From assembly GCA_050178015.1 (NCBI GenBank), contig JBFXGM010000018.1, positions 1 through 64,000 on the forward strand: a DNA stretch of 64,000 bases, written 5' to 3'. The position numbers were made by a program, and so were the translations under genes. This document shows positions 26,701 to 34,024 of this stretch, one piece after another (the first letter of the stretch is position 1; each line of letters begins with the position of its first letter). The notes beneath the pieces are model-generated. The model had not been told where the DNA came from, searched no databases, and was given only the letters and a program-made list of their open reading frames with translations. This DNA is from Gaoshiqia sp050178015 (GTDB lineage: Bacteria > Bacteroidota > Bacteroidia > Bacteroidales > Prolixibacteraceae).

Positions 26701-26797
26701 TTTCAACAAAAGTGGCAATGGCCATCGAAAAGGCCAGGACCAACAACAGAAATCCCATAAATGGCATGGAAACAAGGAACTGATACAATTTCTTCAT
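23744..26797 (-). CDS. ccsBA: Fused cytochrome c maturation protein CcsBA (System II)
   Basis: A 1017-aa inner membrane protein that exports haem and attaches it to apocytochromes c. The N-terminal half is ResB/CcsB-like, with early helices and a long periplasmic part that includes EGMMHIREGQGSNSIVS. The C-terminal half is CcsA, with the tryptophan-rich WWD-type motif WANESWGRYWGWDPKETWA and conserved histidines in the flanking helices (AHLNW, IIHVAVITASYG). The size matches fused CcsBA of Bacteroidota and epsilonproteobacteria. It implies that the cell makes periplasmic c-type cytochromes. No nrfHA genes lie beside it here. Confidence 0.93.
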   Translation of the reverse strand: MKKLYQFLVSMPFMGFLLLVLAFSMAIATFVESSWGTDAAKAIIYNAHWFELVFILLGISLVVNFIRYKQYTPKKLTIGIFHLSFILIVLGAAITRYISFEGMMHIREGQGSNSIVSTDSYFTIEAGDEQVREKVLFSELSYGQISESLEIEGQKVKVKSVGFVKNAVRTPVEHPAGSPLVDFVISAGQGMQSFSFQEGEQIDLGAAVVGFNPAADIRFVQEGDQLYLETDREMEIRSMAGGEPEPVAAGSRIEVQPMQLYAFDNYMLLVKKFYPTALIRVTRDPAGNSGEDAVVLEISDGQRKNIVNVFGRSGQTGEPVTYNIGNTPVKLTYGSEPIYLPFELHLKDFQLDRYIGSESPSSFASEIKLTDPERGVDRDVRIFMNNTLKYSGYRFYQSSYDQDELGTVLSVNKDFWGTLVTYLGYFLMTLGMILSLINKNSYFQHLVRHLKELNKLKVAAVLAVFMLASGQAKASGAEVAGIPALEKELVSDFSELWVHGRDGRIEPMSTLSNELLRKVARKSAFQGKSADEVVLSMNLYPELWRTVPLIKVEKGVANLLGIQGKYAAAVDFFDANGQYRMLEPVQKAYGKMPAMRDQLDKELIYVDERVNICFMIFNGDFFTFFPPIDPSGAWHAAGSKPTGYPQADSLFVNRSFQLLKESFAPGSDVAPRQIFATIAGFQEKFGAAILPSAQKKAAEMAYNNFQPFKRVFPWYLLVGFVLLVILFVNIFRLKPVSRPVKLIFSGIILLIFLVHTAGLVLRWYISGHAPWSNGYESMVYVAWAAMLSGFIFGRKYPLVLGTAAFLSGITLFVAHLNWMNPEITNLVPVLKSYWLIIHVAVITASYGFIGLSAFLGLLVLILYALMKKQNQQNVAHFVDQLTTISELSATLGLYMLTIGTFLGGIWANESWGRYWGWDPKETWALITVLVYAFVVHMRFIPSLRGHFNFNLATVIGFTSVLMTYFGVNYFLSGMHSYGKGSVDGLHWAVYVSAIAVIGLIFLSYSKYKKFAVGKSNE

Positions 26798-27068
26798 GAA
26801 GGTGTTTGTTTAGAATTGTGCTGAAAATAGCATTTTTGATCCCAACAAAAAAACGGTTCTTTCATAACCGTAAGTACATTAACACTTGTTAGGCATTTTG
26901 GTTGAAAGAGCCGCTGACCACGAAATTCAAAATCACCTCGTCGCCAACAAGATAGCCCGATACAAGCCATTCGGCCCCGCCTGATTTCAACAGACATGGA
27001 AACCTGTCATTGAATATCAATCGGGAAAACGGTATCTTTTGCTGAAAATAACTTTAAACGATATCCCT

Positions 27069-27341
27069 ATGACAACAGCAATTGCACTCATCCATGCCGA
27101 CCAGAAAAAATTGAATGCCGTGGGCGAACAACTGGCCGGCATTCCGGGCATCACCGAAGTTTACTCCGTAGGCGGACAATTTGATTTTGTGGCAATTATG
27201 CGGCTTCCCGATAACGAATCGCTGGCTGAACTGGTTACCGAAAAAATCACAAAAATTGAAGGCATCAGCAACACCCAAACGATGGTAGCCTTCCGGGCAT
27301 TTTCGCGCTACGATTTGGCCAGCATGTTTGATATCAGCTAG
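27069..27341 (+). CDS. Stand-alone Lrp/AsnC effector-binding (RAM) domain protein
   Basis: A 90-aa protein made only of the alpha-beta ligand domain of Lrp/AsnC regulators. ITEVYSVGGQFDFVAIMRLP carries the GxxD-type signature and ISNTQTMVAFRAFSRYD the C-terminal strand. There is no DNA-binding helix-turn-helix. Such proteins form oligomers that bind amino acids and may modulate full-length Lrp partners. The ATG at 27069 gives MTTAIALIHADQ, the usual start of the fold. Confidence 0.88.
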   Translation: MTTAIALIHADQKKLNAVGEQLAGIPGITEVYSVGGQFDFVAIMRLPDNESLAELVTEKITKIEGISNTQTMVAFRAFSRYDLASMFDIS

Positions 27342-27437
27342 CCTAACAGGCAGAGAAAAAAGCGAAGAATCAGGCGGAAAACGGACGATCATCGTTCGGA
27401 ACTCACGAAAGGTATAAAACCCAAAACGAACCCCATC

Positions 27438-27462
27438 AAAAAGGGGAGCCTAACAGCTCCCC
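27438..27462 (-). terminator. Terminator overlapping the stop codon of the 82-aa gene
   Basis: GGGGAGC and GCTCCCC form a 7-bp stem with the TAG stop inside the loop. A T-run follows on the minus strand. The last codons (Gly, Ser, Cys) are encoded by the left arm. Confidence 0.8.
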
Positions 27463-27698
27463 GGGGTATCCTTTATCAAGTTTAATTCTTTAAACGTTAA
27501 CTCTTTCCGGGCCTTGGACTGCTCTATTTTATCAAAAGTTTGCGCACAGGTAATGCCCCGCTGTTTCATGTGCTTATTGCTGCCAATATGCAAATTCGGG
27601 AATTTACCTTTCTTTTCGAGAAGTATTTTAATGGCCAACCCTGCAAAAGCAACGGCGACCAACACGAGCGCGATTAAAAATAATTTTAAAAATTCCAT
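27450..27698 (-). CDS. 82-aa membrane-anchored small protein
   Basis: One N-terminal transmembrane helix (LKLFLIALVLVAVAFAGLAIKILL) is followed by a hydrophilic tail with KFPNLHIGSNKHMKQRGITCAQTFDKIEQ and a C-terminal Cys. Similar short proteins are common in Bacteroidota; function unknown. ATG at 27698 is preferred because AAGGG sits about 6 nt upstream. The upstream in-frame start is only TTG. Confidence 0.75.
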   Translation of the reverse strand: MEFLKLFLIALVLVAVAFAGLAIKILLEKKGKFPNLHIGSNKHMKQRGITCAQTFDKIEQSKARKELTFKELNLIKDTPGSC

Positions 27699-27944
27699 CG
27701 TTTTCCCTTTCAATTAATTGCTGCAAAAATATCCAAAATATCCGGATCAGAAATTATCCTGCTGTCAGTATTATAAACAGACGAAGCAAGTTGTAGTTTA
27801 CCGACCGGATAAGTTTTGTAACCGGCATCGGTCAACACCATTTCGGCGCCAACCCTCTCATGCAGGGAAACAGATTAAAGTTATCCGGCCTCATGCAGCT
27901 AAAATTCATCCATTCTTTTTAATTTTAAACAAAAAAATCAACTC

Positions 27945-28325
27945 ATGGAAAAACACATCAACATTGTCGGTATTTTGCACATCATCATGGGTGCTTTAGG
28001 GATTCTCACCGGGTTGCTGATTTACACCATTCTGCATCTGATCGGTGATTTCTCGGACGATGCACAGGCGAATATGGTGCTTTCGATTGTTGCCAATGTA
28101 TTGGCCGCCATCATGATTATTTGTTCCATTCCGGGCATCATTGGCGGTATCGGCGTAATGAAGCGCAAACAATGGGGCCGCATCCTGATCCTGATTATTT
28201 CCATCCTGAACCTGGTGAACTTCCCGTTTGGCACAGCCCTGGGGGTTTATTCCATCTGGGCATTGGTGCAACCCGAAATTGCCGCAGAATTCGAACGGAA
28301 ACCACAACAACCTATCGTCCATTGA
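27945..28325 (+). CDS. Small multi-pass membrane protein
   Basis: A 126-aa protein with three or four hydrophobic helices. IIMGALGILTGLLIYTI lies at the N-terminus, IMIICSIPGIIGGIGVMKRK in the middle, and a helix ending ALGVYSIWALVQPEIAAEF follows. It resembles the many small Bacteroidota membrane proteins of unknown role. Its stop overlaps a TTG start of the acylphosphatase gene, so the two are probably translated from one message. Confidence 0.75.
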   Translation: MEKHINIVGILHIIMGALGILTGLLIYTILHLIGDFSDDAQANMVLSIVANVLAAIMIICSIPGIIGGIGVMKRKQWGRILILIISILNLVNFPFGTALGVYSIWALVQPEIAAEFERKPQQPIVH

Positions 28326-28603
28326 ACCATAAAAAGGCTTTCCACATTGTATTGACCGGCCGCGTTCAAGGGGTCGGATTTCGGCACTTTGTCCAAAAAA
28401 CGGCGCTTACGCTCCACCTGGAAGGCTGGGTGCGCAACAAGGCCGACGGCAGTGTTGAGCTGGAAGTGGAAGGCCGGGAAGAAACCATTCAGATTTTTCT
28501 GGACCTGGTGAAACGAGGAAACAGCTTCAGCCGGGTGGACCGCATGTTTAAAACCGAACTACCCGAAACATCCGGCTACCAATCCTTCTTCATCAAATAC
28601 TGA
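28322..28603 (+). CDS. acyP: Acylphosphatase
   Basis: A 93-aa enzyme that hydrolyses acyl phosphates. The signature GRVQGVGFRHFVQ holds the substrate Arg21, and EGWVRNKADGSVELEVEG holds catalytic Asn39. There is no ATG in a suitable place. A TTG at 28322 overlaps the preceding stop (TTGA), which gives translational coupling with the membrane gene and an intact domain. Confidence 0.92.
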   Translation: MNHKKAFHIVLTGRVQGVGFRHFVQKTALTLHLEGWVRNKADGSVELEVEGREETIQIFLDLVKRGNSFSRVDRMFKTELPETSGYQSFFIKY

Positions 28604-28649
28604 CCACATCGGCCATTAAGCGCCATTGCAACTAACACGAATTGCTGAC

Positions 28650-30074
28650 ATGGAAAAGAATTACCACATGACCCCTGACCAATTCAGGGAAGAAGGGAAA
28701 AAACTGATCGACTGGATTGCCGACTATTACGAACAAGTGGAAAATTACCCGGTATTATCAACCGTCCAGCCGGGCGATATCCACAAGCAATTACCACCAC
28801 AAGCGCCGGAAAAAGGCGAACCGTTTGATGCCATGCTGAGCGATGTGGACAAGCTGATTATGCCCGGCATTACGCATTGGCAATCGCCCAACTTTTTCGC
28901 TTATTTCCAGTCGAACACTTCCGGCCCGTCTATTTTGGGCGAGCTTCTGTCGGCCGGGCTTGGCGTGCAAGGTATGCTGTGGGCTACCAGCCCGGCCTGC
29001 ACCGAACTGGAAAGCCAGGTGATGGATTGGCTGGTTGACCTGATGGGCCTTCCTGCGCATTTCAAAACAACGGCAAGCGGTGGCGGGGTCATCCAGGACA
29101 CGGCCTCGAATGCAGTGCTGGCGGCTTTGCTGGCAGCCCGCGAGCAAAAAACCAACTTCAGCAGCAACCTTACCGGCGAAAGTTCCCGTCTGGTAGCCTA
29201 CGTTTCCACCCAAACCCACTCGTCTGTTGAGAAAGGGATCAAGGTGATGGGCATCGGCACCAACAGGTTGCGCAAAATTGAAGTGGACGAACAATTTGCC
29301 ATGCGCCCCGAAGCGCTGGAAAACCAGCTAAAAGAAGATCTAAAGAATGGCTTCATCCCGTTTTTTGTTTGCGGCACCGTTGGCACCACTTCTTCCAACG
29401 CCGTGGACCCCTTGCGGGAAATCGGTGAAATTTGCAGAACGTATGACATTTGGTTTCATGTGGATGCGGCCATGTCGGGAACGGCCGCTGTTTGCCCGGA
29501 GTTCCGGTCACATTTTGACGGATTGCAGCTGGCCGACAGTTACGCTTTCAACCCCCACAAATGGCTATTTACCAACTTCGACTGCGATTGTTTTTATGTG
29601 GCCGACAAAACCGTATTGATTAAAACATTGAGCATTTTGCCGGAATACCTGAAAAATGAAGCAACCGAAAAAGGGGCCGTGATCGATTACCGCGACTGGC
29701 ATGTGCAGCTGGGCCGTCGTTTTCGTGCGCTGAAGCTGTGGTTCGTTATTCGCCATTATGGCGCCGAAGGCTTGCGTTACCACATTGGCGAACATATCCG
29801 CCTGGCCCGTGAACTTGCCGGTTGGATAAGAACTTCATCTGATTTTGAGTTATTGAACGAGCCACCCTTCAACCTGGTTTGCTTCCGGCACAAGGCAGGC
29901 GATGAGTTCAACAAAAAGCTGATGGACAAGCTCAATAAAAGCGGCCGCATTTACCTCACGCACACGGTCCTGAACGGCACTTTTTGGCTACGCATGAGCA
30001 TCGGCCAAACCCAAACCAAGCAGGAGCATGTTACTCGGGCCTGGGAACTGATCCGGGAAATGGCAAAACAATAA
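28650..30074 (+). CDS. PLP-dependent aromatic-L-amino-acid decarboxylase (group II)
   Basis: A 474-aa group II decarboxylase that would turn tyrosine, tryptophan, phenylalanine or DOPA into the amine plus CO2. The early HWQSPNFFAYF is the substrate loop typical of AADC-type enzymes, HVDAAMSG is the cofactor aspartate motif, and NPHKWL holds PLP Lys304. Length matches the AADC/tryptophan decarboxylase branch rather than the glutamate decarboxylases. The ATG at 28650 gives MEKNYHMTPDQFREEGK. No amine transporter is adjacent, so the physiological substrate is unknown. Confidence 0.9.
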   Translation: MEKNYHMTPDQFREEGKKLIDWIADYYEQVENYPVLSTVQPGDIHKQLPPQAPEKGEPFDAMLSDVDKLIMPGITHWQSPNFFAYFQSNTSGPSILGELLSAGLGVQGMLWATSPACTELESQVMDWLVDLMGLPAHFKTTASGGGVIQDTASNAVLAALLAAREQKTNFSSNLTGESSRLVAYVSTQTHSSVEKGIKVMGIGTNRLRKIEVDEQFAMRPEALENQLKEDLKNGFIPFFVCGTVGTTSSNAVDPLREIGEICRTYDIWFHVDAAMSGTAAVCPEFRSHFDGLQLADSYAFNPHKWLFTNFDCDCFYVADKTVLIKTLSILPEYLKNEATEKGAVIDYRDWHVQLGRRFRALKLWFVIRHYGAEGLRYHIGEHIRLARELAGWIRTSSDFELLNEPPFNLVCFRHKAGDEFNKKLMDKLNKSGRIYLTHTVLNGTFWLRMSIGQTQTKQEHVTRAWELIREMAKQ

Positions 30075-30138
30075 AAGTTTCGGGTTTTGGGTTTCATAAA
30101 CAGTTTTTGGTATTTCGCTACGTAGCGAATGACGGTTA

Positions 30139-30211
30139 GTCATTCCGAACTTGTTTCGGAATCTGTTGTTTGTGATGAGATGCTGATCCGGCGGTTGCCG
30201 GAAAGCATGAC
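30139..30211. repeat. Dispersed TCATCCTGAA-type element, copy B
   Basis: Begins GTCATTCCGAACTTGTTTCG with an imperfect hairpin and ends CCGGCGGTTGCCGG then CATGAC. It is the same architecture as copies at 5212, 39772 and 61907. Just upstream the perfect palindrome TTCGCTACGTAGCGAA adds another small hairpin. Confidence 0.65.
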
Positions 30212-30243
30212 GCTCAATGTTTCAATCGTAGCACAAGGCTGGT

Positions 30244-31452
30244 TCAACTTTGCATCCCGCCAGCTATGGCCTCCTTCAATTGACTGAAAGCTTCCTCCAA
30301 ATCCTGAAAAGCATAAAACCGCGGATGGCTGAAGTTTTGAAATTTCAGGATTTTAAAGGCATTGAAATATTGGTAAAATCGTTTTTCAAAGGTTTTGAAA
30401 GAAGAGCTGTTCTTATTGATTTCGGCCAATGATTCCGGAAACCGGTCCTCGACAAGAAAACGGCGCACCGCGTCACTCACCGGTAGCTTTTCCAAATCAG
30501 GCCAGCAAACCGTTGTTTTGTAGAAATGGGGAAGCAACCCCAGAAAGTTTTTCAAATCGAGGAATGACTGAAAACGATACGTCTGCAGCAAACGATCATC
30601 CCCATTCACCCATTTTTGCAAGGCCGGGCCGGTACCAAAAGGCACCCGGTCGGACAAACGCGCTGACGGATAAACACAGGTTGAATTTATTTCTGCCACG
30701 GTCCCCACTTGGGTTAATTTGTGCAGAAAGTAAAAATCTTCGCCTGCCTGCCGCTTGCTCATGCCACCTTGCTTCACGTAAGCATCGGCACGCACGGCAA
30801 AAGCCGATCCAACCGTATAAATGGCATGAGGGAAGCCGGTAAAAGCCAGCGCCTGTTTATAATAATGGAGGTATTTTTCGTACAACTGCATACCGGCAAG
30901 ATGCCGCTCATCAGCAATTTCGTCGAGCCGGTGCTTAAATCGAATGGTCGCGCCCACTGGCTGTTGATCCGAAGCAAAGCACTGTTCAATTTCTACCAGG
31001 TAATTGGTCTCAACCAGCGTATCAGCATCCAGCGACACCAAAATTCCGGCAGGATGATCCACTTGCTGAAACCGCCGGATAGCTTCGTCCATACCAGTTT
31101 TGCGTGCCAGACCGGCGCCGGCATGTTTCGTTGGAAATGGCCGGGGACGAACCGGATATAAATTGAACAAGGCCTGCGGGTTTCTGCTTTTCCAGGCAAT
31201 TAATTCAGCCAGGGAACGGTCATTTTGATGCCGGATTTCCACGGAGCAATCTTCCGCCTCATTGATGAGCACCACCACCTCCACAGAACCGTTTGGAGAG
31301 GTACAGCGTGAAAGGGAGTCGATCGTATGCAGCAAATCCGGTTCGCAACAAGCCGGAATGACGACCACCATGGCCAAGTCCGGAGCAGGCGGCTCCGGGA
31401 TGAAGGTCTCCTGTGAAATGTTTCGTTCGATATATCGCCGGGCAAATGACAT
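30244..31452 (-). CDS. Family 2 (GT-A) glycosyltransferase
   Basis: A 402-aa protein with the GT-A nucleotide-sugar fold: MVVVIPACCEPDLLHTIDSL at the start of the domain, the metal-binding LVSLDADTLVE, and a later GEDFYFLHKL that fits the catalytic/acceptor ED motif. No transmembrane helices are apparent, unlike many polysaccharide synthases. Donor and acceptor are unknown. The start codon lies only 18 bp after the terminator hairpin of the OmpH gene on the same strand. Confidence 0.85.
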   Translation of the reverse strand: MSFARRYIERNISQETFIPEPPAPDLAMVVVIPACCEPDLLHTIDSLSRCTSPNGSVEVVVLINEAEDCSVEIRHQNDRSLAELIAWKSRNPQALFNLYPVRPRPFPTKHAGAGLARKTGMDEAIRRFQQVDHPAGILVSLDADTLVETNYLVEIEQCFASDQQPVGATIRFKHRLDEIADERHLAGMQLYEKYLHYYKQALAFTGFPHAIYTVGSAFAVRADAYVKQGGMSKRQAGEDFYFLHKLTQVGTVAEINSTCVYPSARLSDRVPFGTGPALQKWVNGDDRLLQTYRFQSFLDLKNFLGLLPHFYKTTVCWPDLEKLPVSDAVRRFLVEDRFPESLAEINKNSSSFKTFEKRFYQYFNAFKILKFQNFSHPRFYAFQDLEEAFSQLKEAIAGGMQS

Positions 31453-31469
31453 GGCCGAAAATTACGGAT

Positions 31470-31498
31470 AAAAAAAATCCGGGCAAAACCCGGATTTT
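31470..31498 (-). terminator. Terminator of the OmpH/Skp gene
   Basis: AAAATCCGGG and CCCGGATTTT form a 10-bp perfect stem with a 5-nt loop and a T-run on minus. It lies just before the glycosyltransferase start, so it could also act as an attenuator for that gene. Confidence 0.85.
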
Positions 31499-31519
31499 CA
31501 GAATATTTGGATACGAAAC

Positions 31520-32113
31520 TTATTTTTTGGCAGCATATCGTGCATTCAATGCTTCCAGCACATCTTTGGTAATGTTGTGGGCATCATCACCAATCAGGAT
31601 ACCGCTGGAATTGAAGATGTAAGCATATTTTTTTCCGGCATTGTAAACTTTCAGGTAATTCATCAGGCTGTCCACCAGTTGTTGGTTGTTGGTGTTTTGC
31701 AGTTCGGCCAGCTTACCGGAAAGTTCCTGGTCAAGTTTCAGGATTTCCTGTTCTTCGCCAACTAACCGGTCGCGTTCCTGAACGGCGCGTTGTTCGGTCA
31801 GGAACCCGCCACGTTGAACTTTTTCCTGAAAGGAAGCAGCCTCTTGTTCAAATTTAGTACGTCTGGAGGCATACTCTTTGGTATAGGCTTCCTGATTTTT
31901 TGTAAACGAATCGTGTAATTGCTGGGCCAGATCATAATTCACAATCACCGAATCAACTTTCACATAGGCAATTTTCAAATCGCCCAATTCGCCAGTTCCG
32001 GAAACGGCACCTTCGCCGGCAACGGGTTTATTGCCAGTTGAAAAATGCAACACATAAATAACAATTACAGCAACCAGTAGAACCAGGTTCAGGATCAAAG
32101 AAGTATTTTTCAT
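31520..32113 (-). CDS. OmpH/Skp family periplasmic chaperone
   Basis: A 197-aa protein with an N-terminal membrane anchor or signal (LILNLVLLVAVIVIYVLHF). The Skp-like opening IAYVKVDSVIVNYDLAQQL is followed by a long charged helical hairpin rich in Gln and Glu (AYTKEYASRRTKFEQEAASF) and a closing strand YAYIFNSSGILIGDD. Skp proteins hold unfolded outer membrane proteins in the periplasm. ATG at 32113 is chosen because the longer frame only adds a basic tail ahead of the signal. Confidence 0.88.
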   Translation of the reverse strand: MKNTSLILNLVLLVAVIVIYVLHFSTGNKPVAGEGAVSGTGELGDLKIAYVKVDSVIVNYDLAQQLHDSFTKNQEAYTKEYASRRTKFEQEAASFQEKVQRGGFLTEQRAVQERDRLVGEEQEILKLDQELSGKLAELQNTNNQQLVDSLMNYLKVYNAGKKYAYIFNSSGILIGDDAHNITKDVLEALNARYAAKK

Positions 32114-32422
32114 ACGTTTAACTTTTATTTTTTTAATGGCCCGGCAAACGTCCCATTTCATGCGTAAACTTCAGTTACTACGCGCTCAACTGTTCCGCCT
32201 GCTTTTAAAGGTAATTCAATTAATTCGAGCCAAAAATAAAAATTTATCCTTAGGAATACATCCTGATTACGGATATTTTTTAAGAACACCACAATCCTGC
32301 CCATTTCGGCGGAAACCTGCGCAAAATCATACGATCACGCTGATAAACATCATTGAACGCGCGGCGGTACCGATTGTATTTTTACCGTAAGTTGAAGTGT
32401 GTAACCAAATCATTGAGCACTC
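32114..32422. other. 309-bp divergent intergenic region
   Basis: Separates the OmpH gene from the proline dehydrogenase gene. It is AT-rich with no gene or strong palindrome. I could not place a confident promoter for either gene. Confidence 0.4.
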
Positions 32423-33337
32423 ATGAGTATCAATAAACTAATTGCCAACATGCTCCCGCACCTGCCCCAAAGGCTGATCTGGATTTTCTCAAAACGATAT
32501 ATCGCAGGCGAAACCATTGACGACGGATTGAGAGTTGCACGTGAACTGAATGCTCAGGGAGTAGAAGTGACCGTTGATGTGCTGGGCGAATTCATTACCA
32601 GCCTGGCCCAGGCCGAAGGTTATAAAAACAAGTACCTGGAAACAATTGACCGTTTCACTTCCGAAAATATTAAGGGCAATTTTTCCTTGAAACCATCGAT
32701 GTTTGGGCTGCTGATTGATAAGGAGGCTTGCTACAAACACCTGTACGACATTATTGCCCTGGCTGTCGAAAAAAACAGTTTTGTGCGGATTGACATGGAA
32801 GATTCACAATGTGTTGATCCGGAAATGACCCTGTTCAAACAGCTGAAAAAGGAGTTCCCCGGCCATGTGGGATTGGTCGTGCAAGCCTACCTGCGGCGAA
32901 CGCTGGACGACCTGAACAACCTGAACAACCTCCCGGCCAACGGGCATCCGCTTAATTTCCGCCTGTGCAAAGGCATTTATGTAGAACCACCTCATGTTGC
33001 ATACAAAGAGTACCAGGAAGTGCGCGAACATTTTCTGGAAGACTTGGAATACATGTTTAAAAACACGATGTATGTGGGGATTGCCACACACGACAAATAC
33101 CTGATCGACCAAGCCAAAATACTGATCGAAAAATATGAGGTCCCCAAAGATATGTATGAATTTCAGATGCTATACGGTGTTACTCCCGAGCTCCGGAAAT
33201 CGGTTGTGCAGGAAGGCCATAGAATGCGGGTTTATGTTCCTTTTGGTAAAGAATGGTTCGGCTATTCTACCCGTCGTCTGAAGGAAAACCCGAAAATGGC
33301 ATCACACATTATCAAAGCGCTATTTTTTAGGGGTTAG
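32423..33337 (+). CDS. Proline dehydrogenase
   Basis: A 304-aa monofunctional FAD enzyme that oxidises proline to pyrroline-5-carboxylate. It has the beta-alpha barrel motifs of the PRODH family: FVRIDMEDS, RLCKGIYVEPP, YEFQMLYGVTPEL and the FAD/substrate segment VPFGKEWFGYSTRRLKENP. Short length is usual for the monofunctional bacterial type without the PutA dehydrogenase part. It ends at a convergent terminator shared with the nitroreductase gene. Confidence 0.93.
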   Translation: MSINKLIANMLPHLPQRLIWIFSKRYIAGETIDDGLRVARELNAQGVEVTVDVLGEFITSLAQAEGYKNKYLETIDRFTSENIKGNFSLKPSMFGLLIDKEACYKHLYDIIALAVEKNSFVRIDMEDSQCVDPEMTLFKQLKKEFPGHVGLVVQAYLRRTLDDLNNLNNLPANGHPLNFRLCKGIYVEPPHVAYKEYQEVREHFLEDLEYMFKNTMYVGIATHDKYLIDQAKILIEKYEVPKDMYEFQMLYGVTPELRKSVVQEGHRMRVYVPFGKEWFGYSTRRLKENPKMASHIIKALFFRG

Positions 33338-33352
33338 TAAAAAAGGGTAACC

Positions 33353-33381
33353 AAGAGGGCAGCTTACGGGCTTCCCTTCTT
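33353..33381. terminator. Bidirectional terminator, imperfect
   Basis: AAGAGGGCAGC and GCTTCCCTTCTT pair with mismatches between two convergent stops; short T-runs lie on the plus side. Confidence 0.5.
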
Positions 33382-33384
33382 TCT

Positions 33385-33954
33385 TTATTTTCGAAGAATC
33401 AGTTCATTCAGAGGGCGTTTGGGAACGTGATGCACGTCGTCCGCATCGCGCCAGTATTTACAGTCATCACCTTTCATATCTTCCAGCACCACTTTTTCGG
33501 CCGGCCGGCCCAACGCCAGCACCTGAATAATCTCGAAGCGTTCGTCCAGGCTTAACAATTCGCGAAGCCTGGCCCGTTGTACAGATGCGATAATACAGCC
33601 GCCATACCCCGACTCAACAGCTCCCAGCAAAATACTTTGTACGGCAATACCGTCGTCGCAATAATAATTGGTTGAAATGTTACGGTCGTTCAGCATCACG
33701 AGGTAAGCCGCCGGACGCTCACCGGGTTCCGGTCCCTGCCAATCCTGAAGGTAACCAGCCCACCCCAACAGCGGAAAAACCTGGTGGCAAAGGTCCCTCT
33801 CAGTAACCAGGATATACTTCAGCGATTGGGCGTTCCGCCCGCTGGCCGAAAACCGGGCCAATTCCACCCACGCTTCCAACTGACTGGCCGAAAGCCGTTC
33901 TTCTTCATGAAACCGCCTGTAACTGCGGTTTTTAAGAATTAAATCTTTTAACAT
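33385..33954 (-). CDS. Nitroreductase family protein
   Basis: A 189-aa FMN-dependent oxidoreductase of the nitroreductase fold. SYRRF near residue 12 and ARFSASGRNAQSLKYILV carry the FMN phosphate contacts, and ESGYGGCIIASVQRARLREL the second FMN segment. It uses NAD(P)H; the natural substrate is unknown. Its start is 71 bp from the GntR-type gene and divergent, so the regulator could influence it. Confidence 0.88.
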   Translation of the reverse strand: MLKDLILKNRSYRRFHEEERLSASQLEAWVELARFSASGRNAQSLKYILVTERDLCHQVFPLLGWAGYLQDWQGPEPGERPAAYLVMLNDRNISTNYYCDDGIAVQSILLGAVESGYGGCIIASVQRARLRELLSLDERFEIIQVLALGRPAEKVVLEDMKGDDCKYWRDADDVHHVPKRPLNELILRK

Positions 33955-33992
33955 GTGCTTGATTTTCCTTCAATATTACAAAATTTCTTTCG

Positions 33993-34016
33993 TATGTTTG
34001 CACAACAGAACAGAAC
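33993..34016 (+). promoter_or_regulatory. GntR gene -7 box with candidate operator
   Basis: TATGTTTG (33993-34000) fits TAnnTTTG. Five bases on, ACAGAACAGAAC (34005-34016) repeats a motif also found after the xylB promoter. Placement over the transcription start suggests autorepression. Confidence 0.6.
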
Positions 34017-34024
34017 ACCCACTT

